From: Desmodesmus armatus
Taxonomy: Eukaryota > Chlorophyta > Chlorophyceae > Sphaeropleales > Scenedesmaceae
Reading direction: 5' to 3'
DNA length: 64,000 nt
Assembly: GCA_007449985.2 (NCBI GenBank)
Contig: VIIQ02000066.1
Coordinates: 248,001-312,000 of the forward strand
Each line of letters opens with the position of its first letter. Positions within the stretch are counted from its first letter, which is position 1. A program made the translations under genes and the position numbers. The notes under the pieces were generated by a model. It ran no database searches and was not told the DNA's origin. It saw nothing but the letters and a program-made list of their open reading frames with translations. Below are positions 34,873 to 46,800 of this stretch, one piece after another.

Positions 34873-37800
34873 TCAAAAGAAGTAAAAGTGCTTCTTGCTG
34901 GGTGGTGTGTGGGCGGGGGAGGAGGTGGTGGCTGAGCCAGAGGCGCTGAAAGGATGAGCTGCAGCAGCCACCACAGTAGGCCTAGGACTGGGACTGGGTG
35001 CACAGACGCCGGCTGGCCTGGGTACACCAGGGGGCTGAACAAGGCGGGAAGCGCGTGTGAGCTTCTGAGCTGTGTAGAGGTCAGCAGGGCCGAAGGGTGC
35101 GGGCGGCTTCTCCAGCAGCCAGTTGTAGGGACTGGTTATCCAGTCCTCTGTTTTGACACCAATGAAGTTGAGCTGGGGTCCGAAGTCTGGCTCAGGGAGC
35201 AGCGCATTGAGCTTGCCCCTGCACAACAGAACCAAGAAAACCGGGGCATCAGCACACACGCTGTGGCCACAGTGGCAAGATACTGTCGGCAAAACACCTC
35301 ACCGTATGGTGGTAGATCAGTTGCAGCTTGGGCATGCAGCATTGTCAGGAACAGTCACATAAGCGTTCGTGCACACCTGACGTTCCAGAAGGTGATGAAG
35401 CTGGCAGAGTGGTTGCCATTGCCACCACCGTCTCCACTGCTCTCGAAGGTCCGGCTGTTGATGCCTGTGTTAATGTTGCTCCACAGAATCGAGTGTGGAG
35501 CAGCTCTGTGATGATCCATGTTGACGTCCTGTGGGGGCAGACAAAGCATTTGTAAGTGTCGCGCTTCTGCCACTTAGCTAACAGGAGCTGCCTGCTTCTT
35601 GCGTGGTGACATGCACGATACATGCCATGTACATGACATTCAGCAAAAAAACACTAGTGGCACATCGGCGAACACATGTAAGCTGCATCGTGTCCGTGCC
35701 TGAAGCACGCTTACCTTGCCGGTGCCATTGACGAACGCCGTCGAGTGCTCGTAGAACGAAACAGACAAGTCGTGGTACATCATCGTCGTGAAGTTGAACT
35801 TCTCGATCAGGTTATCTTGCCCGCGCTCCAGCCAGATGCCCCTGTGCCCGTTGTCGTAGCCGCGATTCCCGCTCGCCACCTCAAGGCCAGATATTGTGCA
35901 GAAGACCATACCCCAGCTGTAGAAAGCGGAGTCGGAGTTGACGACACGGACGTCGCGCACCCAGCTGTGCGCGACCTGGTTGAAGTGGATGGCGTTGTAG
36001 CCAGCTTCCTGCGAGGCATGCATCCAAGCGCAGTCCTTGCCATGAGACTCGTTGCTGGTGCCCCCATGTACATATCAACCAGGACTGTCTCACCGCAGCG
36101 TAGAGCACATGGACTCACACTATGCACAGGACCAACTGACACTGCAAGACAGGCTGGCCGTGCGAATAACATGCATGAGCCATGCCGCATGAGCTAGTTG
36201 GAACACTGCAATGTAGCCATGGGTGCCGCCTGCACCTACCATCAAGTGACCTGGATACTTTGTGAGGGGGAAGGCAACCGTCAGATACTCGATGCCTGCA
36301 TTGGTCACCATTGGCTGGAAGGAGTGGATCTGTGGCCTGTAGGCAAGGCTGATGTTGGAAATTATGGGCCTCTCCAACCTGCAAGCACACGACCGCAATA
36401 AGTTGCCAACGCCACTGACCATCACCTTGGCATGTTCTGCTCTATTGGTGCTGGCTGCTACTGTCCAAGAGAAAACCAGCCTGCTCAAATCACACGGCGT
36501 GTGACTTGAAGCCCTCATGATCAAGGCCACAGCAGCGGGGTGTCCACAATGCACCGGCACTGCAAGCACTGAGTGGCACATGCCACGCATTGGCTGCTTG
36601 GTATATGCTGCTGAGCAAATTTACTCCCGTTTGGGGGCCCAAAAATCTCGCAATGCCTGCTGGGCAGCTGCACGCGCAAGTGTGGATATGTTTGCTTTGA
36701 CGGGTCCTGCAAACGAGAGCCAAGGAGGCACAGGCGATGCACGCGCCCCGTGCAGTACTGCAGCGCCCACTCACCTAATCCAATTTGTGCCCAGTTGCGA
36801 GATACGCGACAGGTGGCGTACCAGACTGCGCGCCCCCTGCTGGTTGGGGCCGCCAAACATGAAGCCGCCGCTGAGGTCTTTCACCAGGGAGCCGTCTCCG
36901 GGGTCGTCCAGGTTGATGCGCACCCACATGCCCACACGAAGCCTGGTGGTGCTGCCCACCTACAAAAACAATGTAATGCACAGGATGAGGCTGACACATT
37001 ATGTTGGGTTTGATTGTGGACACCGCGTGCTGGCAAGCCCGTTGCCAAAGTGCTTGAAGCCAGGCCTAGCTTAGACTGTAATGCGCTTAGACTGTATTGG
37101 CAATAAACACAGCTCAAAATAGTGGACTTCCACTATTTGGACTAGTAGCGCATGCAACAGCAAACTGCCCATGCCCAGACTGCCTGTTGCAGCAGCCTGA
37201 ACCCATCTTTGCACAGTTTGGCAGAGGGTGTGTTCACATGCTGTACTTACGAAGAGCGTAGTGGCACCCCTCTTCGCAGCTGCTGTGACGTCGGTGATGT
37301 ACGTCCGGTCTGGTGCCACAGGGTCCCAGCCCCACCAGTTGATGAAGCCAGTGCCATGTGAGTAGTCGCTGACGTTGGAACCTGAACCTCCCTGCACATG
37401 ACACACACCAGCACAGGCAGCACCAGTGAGGGACTGCATGTACAATCAGTTGCCAAATGGCTACAGCTGGTGCAGGTTGGCGCTGGCCAGGGGAGATCTA
37501 AGCTCCTGGGCACTCTATATGTACTGGGCTGTGCCGTACAGTGGCAAACAGTGCGCCAGCTGCAGACCCTACACAGCTGCATCGCGATTGCTGTCGTTGG
37601 CGTTGTGTATGCTCCATCCGTCACAGCCAGCTGTTTCGCCAACATGTCTGACACACACCACAGTAGGCGAGCATAAGCATCTGTCAAGGCTGTAGGTCAC
37701 AGCTGACTGCAATGTACAGCATGTGTTGGGATCTACACACCTCTGACCAGGAGTTGCCATACACTTGTGTCAGTGAGAAAGGGAAGAAGAGGGTTGTCGC

Positions 37801-40800
37801 GGCCTTGCCAGCACCCCTGAAGACAATGCCCTTACGGGTGTCCAAGGTCTTGGTGATGCGGTACACGCCAGCAGGGATCAATATTGCACCACTCTGCACC
37901 TGCTCTCGTCACAGACACCCAGATGCAGCAAAACAGGATCAGCTTGGTCAAGATATGGGTGCTTGGGCGGTGTGACGTCGCATCCGCAGAGACTTACTAA
38001 GTTCAGTCGACAACTGCTCCTGATGGTGGGGATTCAGTTGAACACACTCGTGAGTGCTGCATGCAACGTGCTGCAATGCGGGCCAATGGATGGCTGCCCA
38101 CCGCGGGGCCACGCTATCCATTCAGCCTAAAACTGACTGAGTGGCTGGGTCGTTGAGTGGCTCAATCAATTACTCATTTTGAGGTTCTTACAGTCCAGCT
38201 GGTGCCACTACACATCGCAAGCAGCTGCAGCTTCTAGCTAGGGCATTGTGTCACAATATCTGCTGCTAGCGCTCATGTCTCTTTAGCGCGCAACACGTGC
38301 GACAAGTGCCTTACCTTGGGGTCATTGATAGCAGCCAAGAAGGCGGCAGTGTCATCAGTGATATTGTCTCCCCTGGCCCCGTAGTTCCTCACGTTGGCCA
38401 CTATAGGGACTGTGGGGATGGGCTCGTCTCCGTTCTTGTACCCAGCAAAGGACCAGTCGGCAGGCAGCCGGCCTGCAGGGTTCCACAGCTCGCCAGCACA
38501 GCCGAAATGTCGGCTGGGGGCTGCAGCAACAAACAAAACACAACAAATATCGGTTACGGGATGGTGTACCGGGGCGTCATGTGCGCACCTCTGAGTTGCT
38601 GCCCGCAAAGCTGTCGACGGTGGGTATCTCGTCAGTGGGTACCGCGGCCAGACAACAAGCAACTCAGGTGCAACGGTTGCACAGCCCAACAAAGCATAAA
38701 CACAAGGGTGCTTTCACCTCGCCTGCGCTTTTGCATGGCGGCACTGTTGCAAAAACCGTGGCTGGACAGGTGTGCATGGTACGGTGTTGGTGGCCCGGAA
38801 CTTCCGCACAGGGTTGCATGCAGCCCTGCATGTGAACAATCTAGAGGCAGGGTGGAGCACTACAGGCTCGCAGCACTTACATGTGTAGCCTGCAGGGCAC
38901 TTGGCCATCGTGGCATTGAATGTATTGATGAGGCACCTGGTCCAGCCGTTGCAGCCATACCCAGGGCTCTGGTACGTCACCTGGCCAGCCCCAGTACTGA
39001 CTGCTGGAATGGCACCCACACGGGCCAACAGCTGAGCCGAGTGGAGGTCGCGCGGGAAGACAGCGGATGTTGTGCCTTCGTTGTGCCACCTGTAGGCTGG
39101 GATGGAGGACGGCTGAGCTCCGTTGAAGCCGGCAAAGTTCATGAGGGGTGCATAGAGGTAGTATGGTGCGGGCATCTGCACAGGCAAGGACACAGTACAG
39201 CAGGAGCAGCAGGTTGTCACAAACAGCGGCTGTTGCAGGTGATACGCGTGTGAGGGTGACAAGGCTTCCAGCACCAGGTATTTCATGCATGTGGTGGCGG
39301 CCCCATAGATGCATACACTCTGTACGCAACTTGCAGATACATCACACTTCGGATGCAGCGCACCTTGGCTTGACTGTTCATGTTCCAGACGGTCATGAAG
39401 CTTGAGGCCGATTGCACTGTGGCCATCTGACCCCAGGGCCGGCTGCCGTACCCCACGTCGACATTGCTGAGTAGCAAGCCATAGGGCCCAGCAGCCATGG
39501 TCTGAATGGCCAGGTCAACGCCAGTACCTGTATGCAAAACATTCACACAGCAGATTCCCTGAGTACTGCTCCCTTCTCATTGTCACAACCATGTAACATG
39601 TCCAAAGATACAGCAGTGTCAAAGAAGTGTTGGTCTGCAGTGCAGCGCAATGGACAAAAAAGCCAATCCAACAGCTGCAGCAACAATGGACACTTTCGTT
39701 TGCTCATGTATGTGCACTGTGCACACTTGTGCCACAGGTTGATGCCCGGCATCAACCGGCCAAGCATTAAGTGGTGCATTGCTGCTGACCGCTGTTTCCT
39801 CATCTCGTCCAGGCACTACGGCAGTATAGCAGCCGCCAACTTGGCGAGATGGGGCCCACGGTTCGGAACTTACTGTTGACAACGACAGTGCCTGGCTGTA
39901 AGCCCTGCACTGCAATGTCGCGCACCATCCTGGCCTGAGCATTGAGGCCCTTGATGAGCGTGTCAGCTCCATTCTTGATCCAGACACCCCAAGCGCCGTT
40001 GAGGACGCCGCGATTACCGCTGCTGAGCTGCAAGCCATCCACCTGCACAACACATACAGTACAGTACAGTATTTTGGTATTTATCCACCTGCACAACAGG
40101 TATCTATCCACCTGCACAACAGGTGTTTATCCACCTGCACGACACATACACAGTACAGTACAGCAGTTGGGGACAGGGTCCCAACGTCAGCGCTAGCCAG
40201 CAAGCCAGGGGCTCATGAGGGTGCCCAGGGGGCCTACTTGCGCACCCAGTCTCTCAGGTCTTACATGCATGCATGCAGCATCAAACATCATGCATCACAT
40301 GTGTGACCACCTTAGCTGCTGAGTGCACCAGCGTGCGGTGCACTCAAGCTTCCTGTGCTAACCGTAAGGAGCTTCAACAGGCATAGACCCCAAGTAAGTC
40401 TACTACTAAAAGTCACCCCGAGCCAAACAGCTATCTAAGCAGACCCACCGCATGTGTGGTGCGTCGCCTGGCTCCAGCACTTCCTGCTCTCAACTTGTGC
40501 TGCCAGCTCAGCAAGGCATATCACCACTGGCAGTCTTGCTACACAACAAAACCGCCACACAGCCTGAACAAGACTGAACAAGATTGGCAGTCTTGTTACG
40601 CAACCGCCAGCCCACTCACCGTACAGAAGTAAGTTCCGTCCAAAGCCATGCCCATGTCAGCATTGATGATGGCCACGTTCTTCACCCAGCAGTTTGCAGT
40701 GGACCAGAAGTACAGCGCGTTGTACCCAGCCTCTGTGCCAAGGCCTCTGTAGGGGGTCTGTGGGAACTCAATGGTCAGGTCTTCCACACCGACTTGCTGG

Positions 40801-43800
40801 CGTGTCAGCGACACTGCAGGAGCAGCAGATACCATGTGCTATTGAAGACGCTCCTTGCAATTGCTGACTCAGCAGGCTGCGAAGTTTGGGCCATGCTGTG
40901 CCTCATGGTGCAACATTACGCCAGCTGCTACTTACTAGCAAAGTACATCACGGGACCACATGATGCCCAATGCGCAGTGCATACTATGGCATAGTATGCC
41001 AGCCAGCCAGCCAGCCAGCCAGCCTGCGTGCATGGTACATGCATGTCACCTGGCACCAGGAAAGCCCTGAACTGCCCAGTTGGGGATTTTGGCATGCCAG
41101 AAAAAGGCTGTACAAGCAGCATGTCACAAAAAGGCAGCACTCACATTCAAAAGTGTGCAGAGCTGGCTTCCAAGCGGTTGACACGTTGTACGGCAGGTCA
41201 CGCTCAAGCTTGATATACCCGACGCCCACAACACTGACTCGGCTGTTGAAGCTCAGCAGCCCTGGCTTGTTCCTGCAACACCAGTTGGGGGTTTAGGGTT
41301 TTAGGGTAAACCCTAGTTGTGGGTTGAGGGTTGAGGGTAACCCCAACCCGGTGTGATCATTGCAATGCATGACTCGTCAACATAATACCAGGCTGCTTTG
41401 CAAAGTGAGTGTGTGCAGCAAAGCAAGTGCTCACGCTCTTGCGGCGCTGACAAACAGGACTCACTGATCAGTCAAATCATGTTTCTCTCACTCACTTGTA
41501 GTCCGCTGACTCAGGAATAATGCCCTGGGTCATGTTTGTGACGATGCCGCCCGCTGCTGGTGCGTCCATTACCAGCCGGACCCACTGCCCTGGCCTGAAC
41601 ACACTGGTGTCGCTGACACGCAACAAACCCTGGCCACGTACTGCGTGCTGCAGGAATGCACCAGCAAGCAGAAAGCAGACAACAACCAGCCAGCTCTTAC
41701 ACCTACACACAATTTGACCAGAAAAACATCTGCCGACCGGAACACTTCTGCCAACGCCCTGGTGTTGGTAGCCTGACGTTGCTTGGAAAGACACCGCCAC
41801 CTGCAGCTGTACAGTCAGCCCCGGAACCCCAATCACTTGCAAAAGCCACAAAGCTGTAGCGTGCACTGTTAGGGCCCTTGGTGATGAGTGACACCAGCCA
41901 CACACTTCGTGCACACGTGAACACAGCACTTCAGCCGCCTGCAGCTGCCAGCTGGAATAGTATTCCTGCATGTTCTTGGGTGGAAATCACGGCTATTGCC
42001 AAAGCTTCAATGCCCCTTACCGCTGTGACTGTGGCCAGGAATGTGTTTGCGTTGAGCCAGTTGGCACCGTTGAACTGGATGAAGGCAGGGCCATGGGTGT
42101 AAGAAGTCCCACTGCCCAGCACTTGAGTGAGGGACAATGGGAAGACCAGCCGAGTCTTGGCTGGACCTTGACCTGTGCAGCCACAACAGCAAAGCACCCT
42201 TGCTGTGAATGCTGCCGTGAACTCCACACACTGAGCCAATCCCTGTCAGTTGTGATAGCACAGCTGGGACATTGCTGTGGTTGTTGATTTGGCCAATGAG
42301 CCTTGTGTTGGCTCCTCAAACGGCTGGTGTTGAGTGTACTATCCAATTACTGAGTGCCACTGAGTGAGTGTGGGATGCACATGCTGCAGGAACTCGTACG
42401 GCCAAAGGGTCAAAAGCACTGTGTGTTGCACCAGTTGAATTGCTGCCCGCGGTGGACAGGTATGCTCTGTGAGCACTAGTACTGCTGTCACTTGCTATCC
42501 TTTGACGACCACTGGTGTCTCACAGTGTGTCAGCATGCATGAGTTAATGGCCAGGTGCCGTGCAGGTGTCTGCACGTTGCCTGACAGCACAATTTTATTT
42601 TTTTTATTTTTTGTAGCACATTTACTCTATAATTTAGCACATTTTTGGCCTCCCTCACCTCTCAGCACCACTCTGTTGTTGATGTTGAGCTGCTTCCTGA
42701 TCAGGTAGCGTCCAGAAGGAACGAGCAGTGTGCCCTGCCTGCCAATGGCCTCAATGGCATCCAGGAATGCCTGCAGCAAAATTGACGTCAGTGATTTGTG
42801 ATAGCACAGCTGGGACATTGCTGTGGTTGTTGATATGGCCAATGAGCCTTGTGTTGGCTTCTCAAACGGCCGGTGTTCAGTTCAACATCCAATTACTAAT
42901 TGCAGGTTTTGCACCTCAAGCCTGATAGCATTTGCTGTGGTCAAATTACACCAGCTGTTGTGCTCCAAGCACTCTGCTTGCAAGGCTGGCAAGTGCAGCT
43001 GAAGGCATGCCGACACGCCTGCAAAGGCTGCAGCAAGAACTGTGGGTGCATAGCTCTATACCTCGGAGCACTTCTAAAGACGTTGCGTGTGCCCAAACAA
43101 ATTGCCGACACGTTGTACCCACCTTGGTATCATCAGCAACCCCATCTCCCACAGCACCAAAGTCCATCACAGAGCCCACCAGGGGCAGCTTGGGGATGGG
43201 CATCTCTCCAGCCATGTACCCGGCATAGCTCCAGTCCAATAGCCGCTGGGCACCCAGACTGCCAGGGGGGTCTGCCAGCTCGCCCTTGCAACCCCACAGC
43301 TTGCTGCAGCCGGAACCATTCCGCAACAGTTGCGAACAGTCAGTGACAGCTTCAGTAGCCTTTTGGAGGCAGGGTTGGCTTAGCTATACTAGTGACTGCA
43401 CATGACGTGCTGCAGCAGAGGTGTTTCGGCGACTTGACAAGAGGTGAGTATGCCCTGGCAAAGCGACTACGATTGCAAGTCCCCCAGCGCCCTATGTCAC
43501 GCTGTGACGCTGCTCACATCCACGGCCAGTGGCATGGTGCACCATATTGCGTCAAGAGCCTCCCAGACATACCTGGGTATACCATACCCCAGCGAGCATG
43601 CAGGGCATGTGGAGTTTGAGCCGATGCAGCAAATCCTTCCGGTGACAGCATCACAGCCATAGCCTGCACAGCAAACACAAGCGCATAGTGCAAATGGAGG
43701 AGCGCTTTGCGCGAGGGGCGGGACTGGCGGTGGGACTGCATGCATGCAGGTCCCATTCCGCAACTTGCACAGTGTAAAGCATCATGCACATCAACATATG

Positions 43801-46800
43801 GCCGCAATCCGTGCCGCTCCACAACCTTCCCAGGCCCACGTACTGCCCTACTGGTCCACAAAGTCCACATGGCCTGAAGTTCACATTGAGCAGTCATGCT
43901 TGTGTGGCACTCAGCATATCCGCACTGCAGTGAATTCCGCTTCGAAGCGCCAGCCGGGCAGGCTCACCTGGTCCAAACGGTGCCTCTACCTTGGGCTTGC
44001 TGAGCCGGCGCCTCAGTTGGTCTGCTGCCAAGTCAAACGGCCACGTGACGGTACCGTTGTTCTCAATGTACCATTGCAACCTGCAGCAACAGCAGCAGCA
44101 GCGGCAGCAGCACTCTGAGTGTGAGGACACCGGGAGCATCCTGCCGGCCATGTTGCACATACGCGCGCATGGCGCATGTAGGCACTGCCGCAGTGCTGTG
44201 CTGTGTTGGCACGCACCACACATGACGGCTCAGACACACTACCCTGCACCCAAGGCTTCAGTTCAGAACGTGCACCGCAGCACTAGCCTCAACAGCATTC
44301 GGATGCTGCACATTGTCGACACTGCAATGTGTCCTCTGGATGAGGTATAGCTGCGCCTGCAGGATCTGCTTAGGTGTGCTGACTCTACTAGTCATATACG
44401 AGCACAGCAAGGGCTAGATGGTTGACAAGTGAGCAGCTGACACGAAGGTGACGACAGTAGTAGTGCTTACGTAGCATTCAAGCCCGTCCATGGGGCCAGA
44501 CGCGTGCCAATCCAGGTCATGCGGGGCCCATACATGGCACGTGGTTGAGTCAGCGGGCGGGCAGACTGCACGAAAACACCAACACCAACACCAGGTCTGG
44601 CAGTCAGCATTTAGCATGAGGCTGAAGCAGTTGTACGGGAGCGCAGTGTTCTGCAAATGGCAGCTACAGTAACGCAGTAAGGCGTGCCTGCATGAAACTG
44701 CTGCATTCAATGCCGCAGCGCACCACCGGCGATGGAAATATTCCAGCAGGTGCGGCTGTTTGAGCCTGGGTCCGGTCTAACCAAACAGCGTTTGCATGCC
44801 GCCACACATGCGTATCTCATGTCAATGAACCGATCAGAGGGCTCCTTACCTTGACGTTCCAAAACGTGAAGAAAGAAGACACCTTGGGTGCTGCCCCGCT
44901 CAGCCCGTACGGCACACTGGCCTGCCCAAAGTCCACATTACTGACCAAGATCCCATACGGCCCGGCATACAGGGGGTTGATACTGAGGTTTGTGCCGACC
45001 CCATTGCTGATAACTGTGGATGCCTGGACCGCCTGAACTGCGATGTCTTGTGTGAACACTGCTGAGATGTTGAAGCGGGTGATGAGCACGTCTGCTGCAT
45101 TCTTGAGCCAAATGCCCCAGGTGCCATCGTACCCTGTAGAGCGGCGCCTTGTGACACCCAGATGTAGGTTCCTGATTGTGAAGAACGGAGAGCCGTCCAC
45201 GATCACGCCAAGGTCTGCACATCGAATCACAAGCAGCACAGGTGTCAGCTCCCAAGCAAGGCTGGACATGTGTGAACAATGCCTGGTCGAGCAATGCCAT
45301 GGCCAGGGGGGTTGTGATAGATACATAGGCCATCATGGCCTGCGGCAGGCGCAGCTGGGCATGCAGCAGCTGCCTAGCAGACTCAAGCAGCAGCAGCTGC
45401 ACACGGCACACATCTTTGCTGTTGACAGTGTGCAGTGTGCACTTGCGACACCAGAACACCGTCCACCTGCTTGGCCTTGGCCCGGTCCCAAAAAGCATCG
45501 ACAAGCCTTGTCCCCCCCCCCTCACACACACACACACCTGCGTTCAAAATGCTAACGTCATTGATCCAGCTGTGGGGTGTCCACCAGAAGTTGAGGGCAT
45601 TCCAGCCTTGCTCTCTGTTCATGCCAGCATACGCTGTCCATGGGCACTCGATCGTCATCCTCTCAATCCCACACTCAGTGCGCGTGTAAGGCGCCCATGT
45701 GTGGATTTCTGGGTTCCATGTGGTGCTGACATTGAAGGAGAGGGGCCGATCAAAGTCGATGTAGTCTGGACCAACCTGCGAGCAGACAAGCGCAGAACAC
45801 CCTTGTGCATGCATACTCCACTTCACACCCCCTCCATGCCCTTGGGCTGGAGGGATCAGGTGGGGGGTGTGGTGATCTAGCATGCTAGACATGCACACCC
45901 CTCTCAGCCTTCACTTATGCCAGTGGTTTACCATAGGCGTAGTTACTTACTTACAGCCTCCACTGCCTGTTGCGCTTGGCAAGGTTCGAGCTGGCTGCTC
46001 AGCAAGACAGGGTGTCAACTGAGCGATTGCAAGGCTGCTGCGCAGCATGCTATGGCCGGCTGGGAAAGCGGGTGATCTTTGGTGAGAACCCTGCCAGCGC
46101 CTGAGGCAAGCAGGGATCACACCAAAGATCGCCCTCTTCCTCAGCTGGCCCAATCATGCTGCCCAGCCAGCTGCATCAGGCGCCTGCTGGTACTGCCGGC
46201 CTAGGCTTTTACCAAACTGCTGTACAGCAGTGTCGCTTGTGATCACATGTGGCACAAGGCGCCAGGTGCGCCCCTGATGCGGCACATGCAAACCCAGACA
46301 ACGGGAAGTGCTGGCAGCAACGATGGAATGGTGACCAATGTAGACAGCTGGCAGGTGGTTGAGCACCCTAAGCAGGCTGCTGCTGCTGATTGGTACTAAG
46401 CCACATGCTCATCTCAGAAGGCTTGAGATTATTTCAAAAGACACTGCGCCCAAGGCCCTTGAATGGTGCAGCATGCAGCGCAGCGGCTGTGCTTGATGGC
46501 TTCATGTCCCGCAAGCATACCTGTACGACCTTGAAATTGAACTGCACAATATCGCCCCTGTTGTTTTGCGCTGCCTCTGGTATTGTCAGCTGCCCGTTGA
46601 GGTCTGCCAGCAATGCGTTGTTGATGTTGTCCATCAGCAGGCGCATCCAGCTGTTGGTGTTAAACGCCGCTGTGCTGGAGACATACAGGCGGGTGCTGCC
46701 TCTGGTGGCATTCCTGCAGCAGCACATGTGAAATTGCGCAGCACACAGCGCCGTGTGAGTGACGACTTCCGCAGCGCGTGCTGAGAACCACACGCGCTTG

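Larger units (their letters stand above)
39364..43663 (-). other. Second beta-helix module region within the tri-modular gene
   Basis: Exons 9-17 encode the Cys-rich linker and module 2. Landmarks are KLWGCKGELADPPGS, DFGAVGDGVADDTK, TLLVPSGRYLIRKQLNINN, RPGQWVRLVMDAP, NALYFWSTANCWVKNVAIIN, GVWIKNGADTLIKGLNAQAR and GPYGLLLSNVDVGYGSRPWG. Its first part is spread over three exons, whereas module 1 encodes the same part in one 454-nt exon (47273-47726). Confidence 0.65.

Noticed and set aside
40070..40140. CRISPR-like short repeats
   Set aside because: Tandem units without uniform spacers in a eukaryotic intron. This is a small satellite array of an acceptor-like unit.
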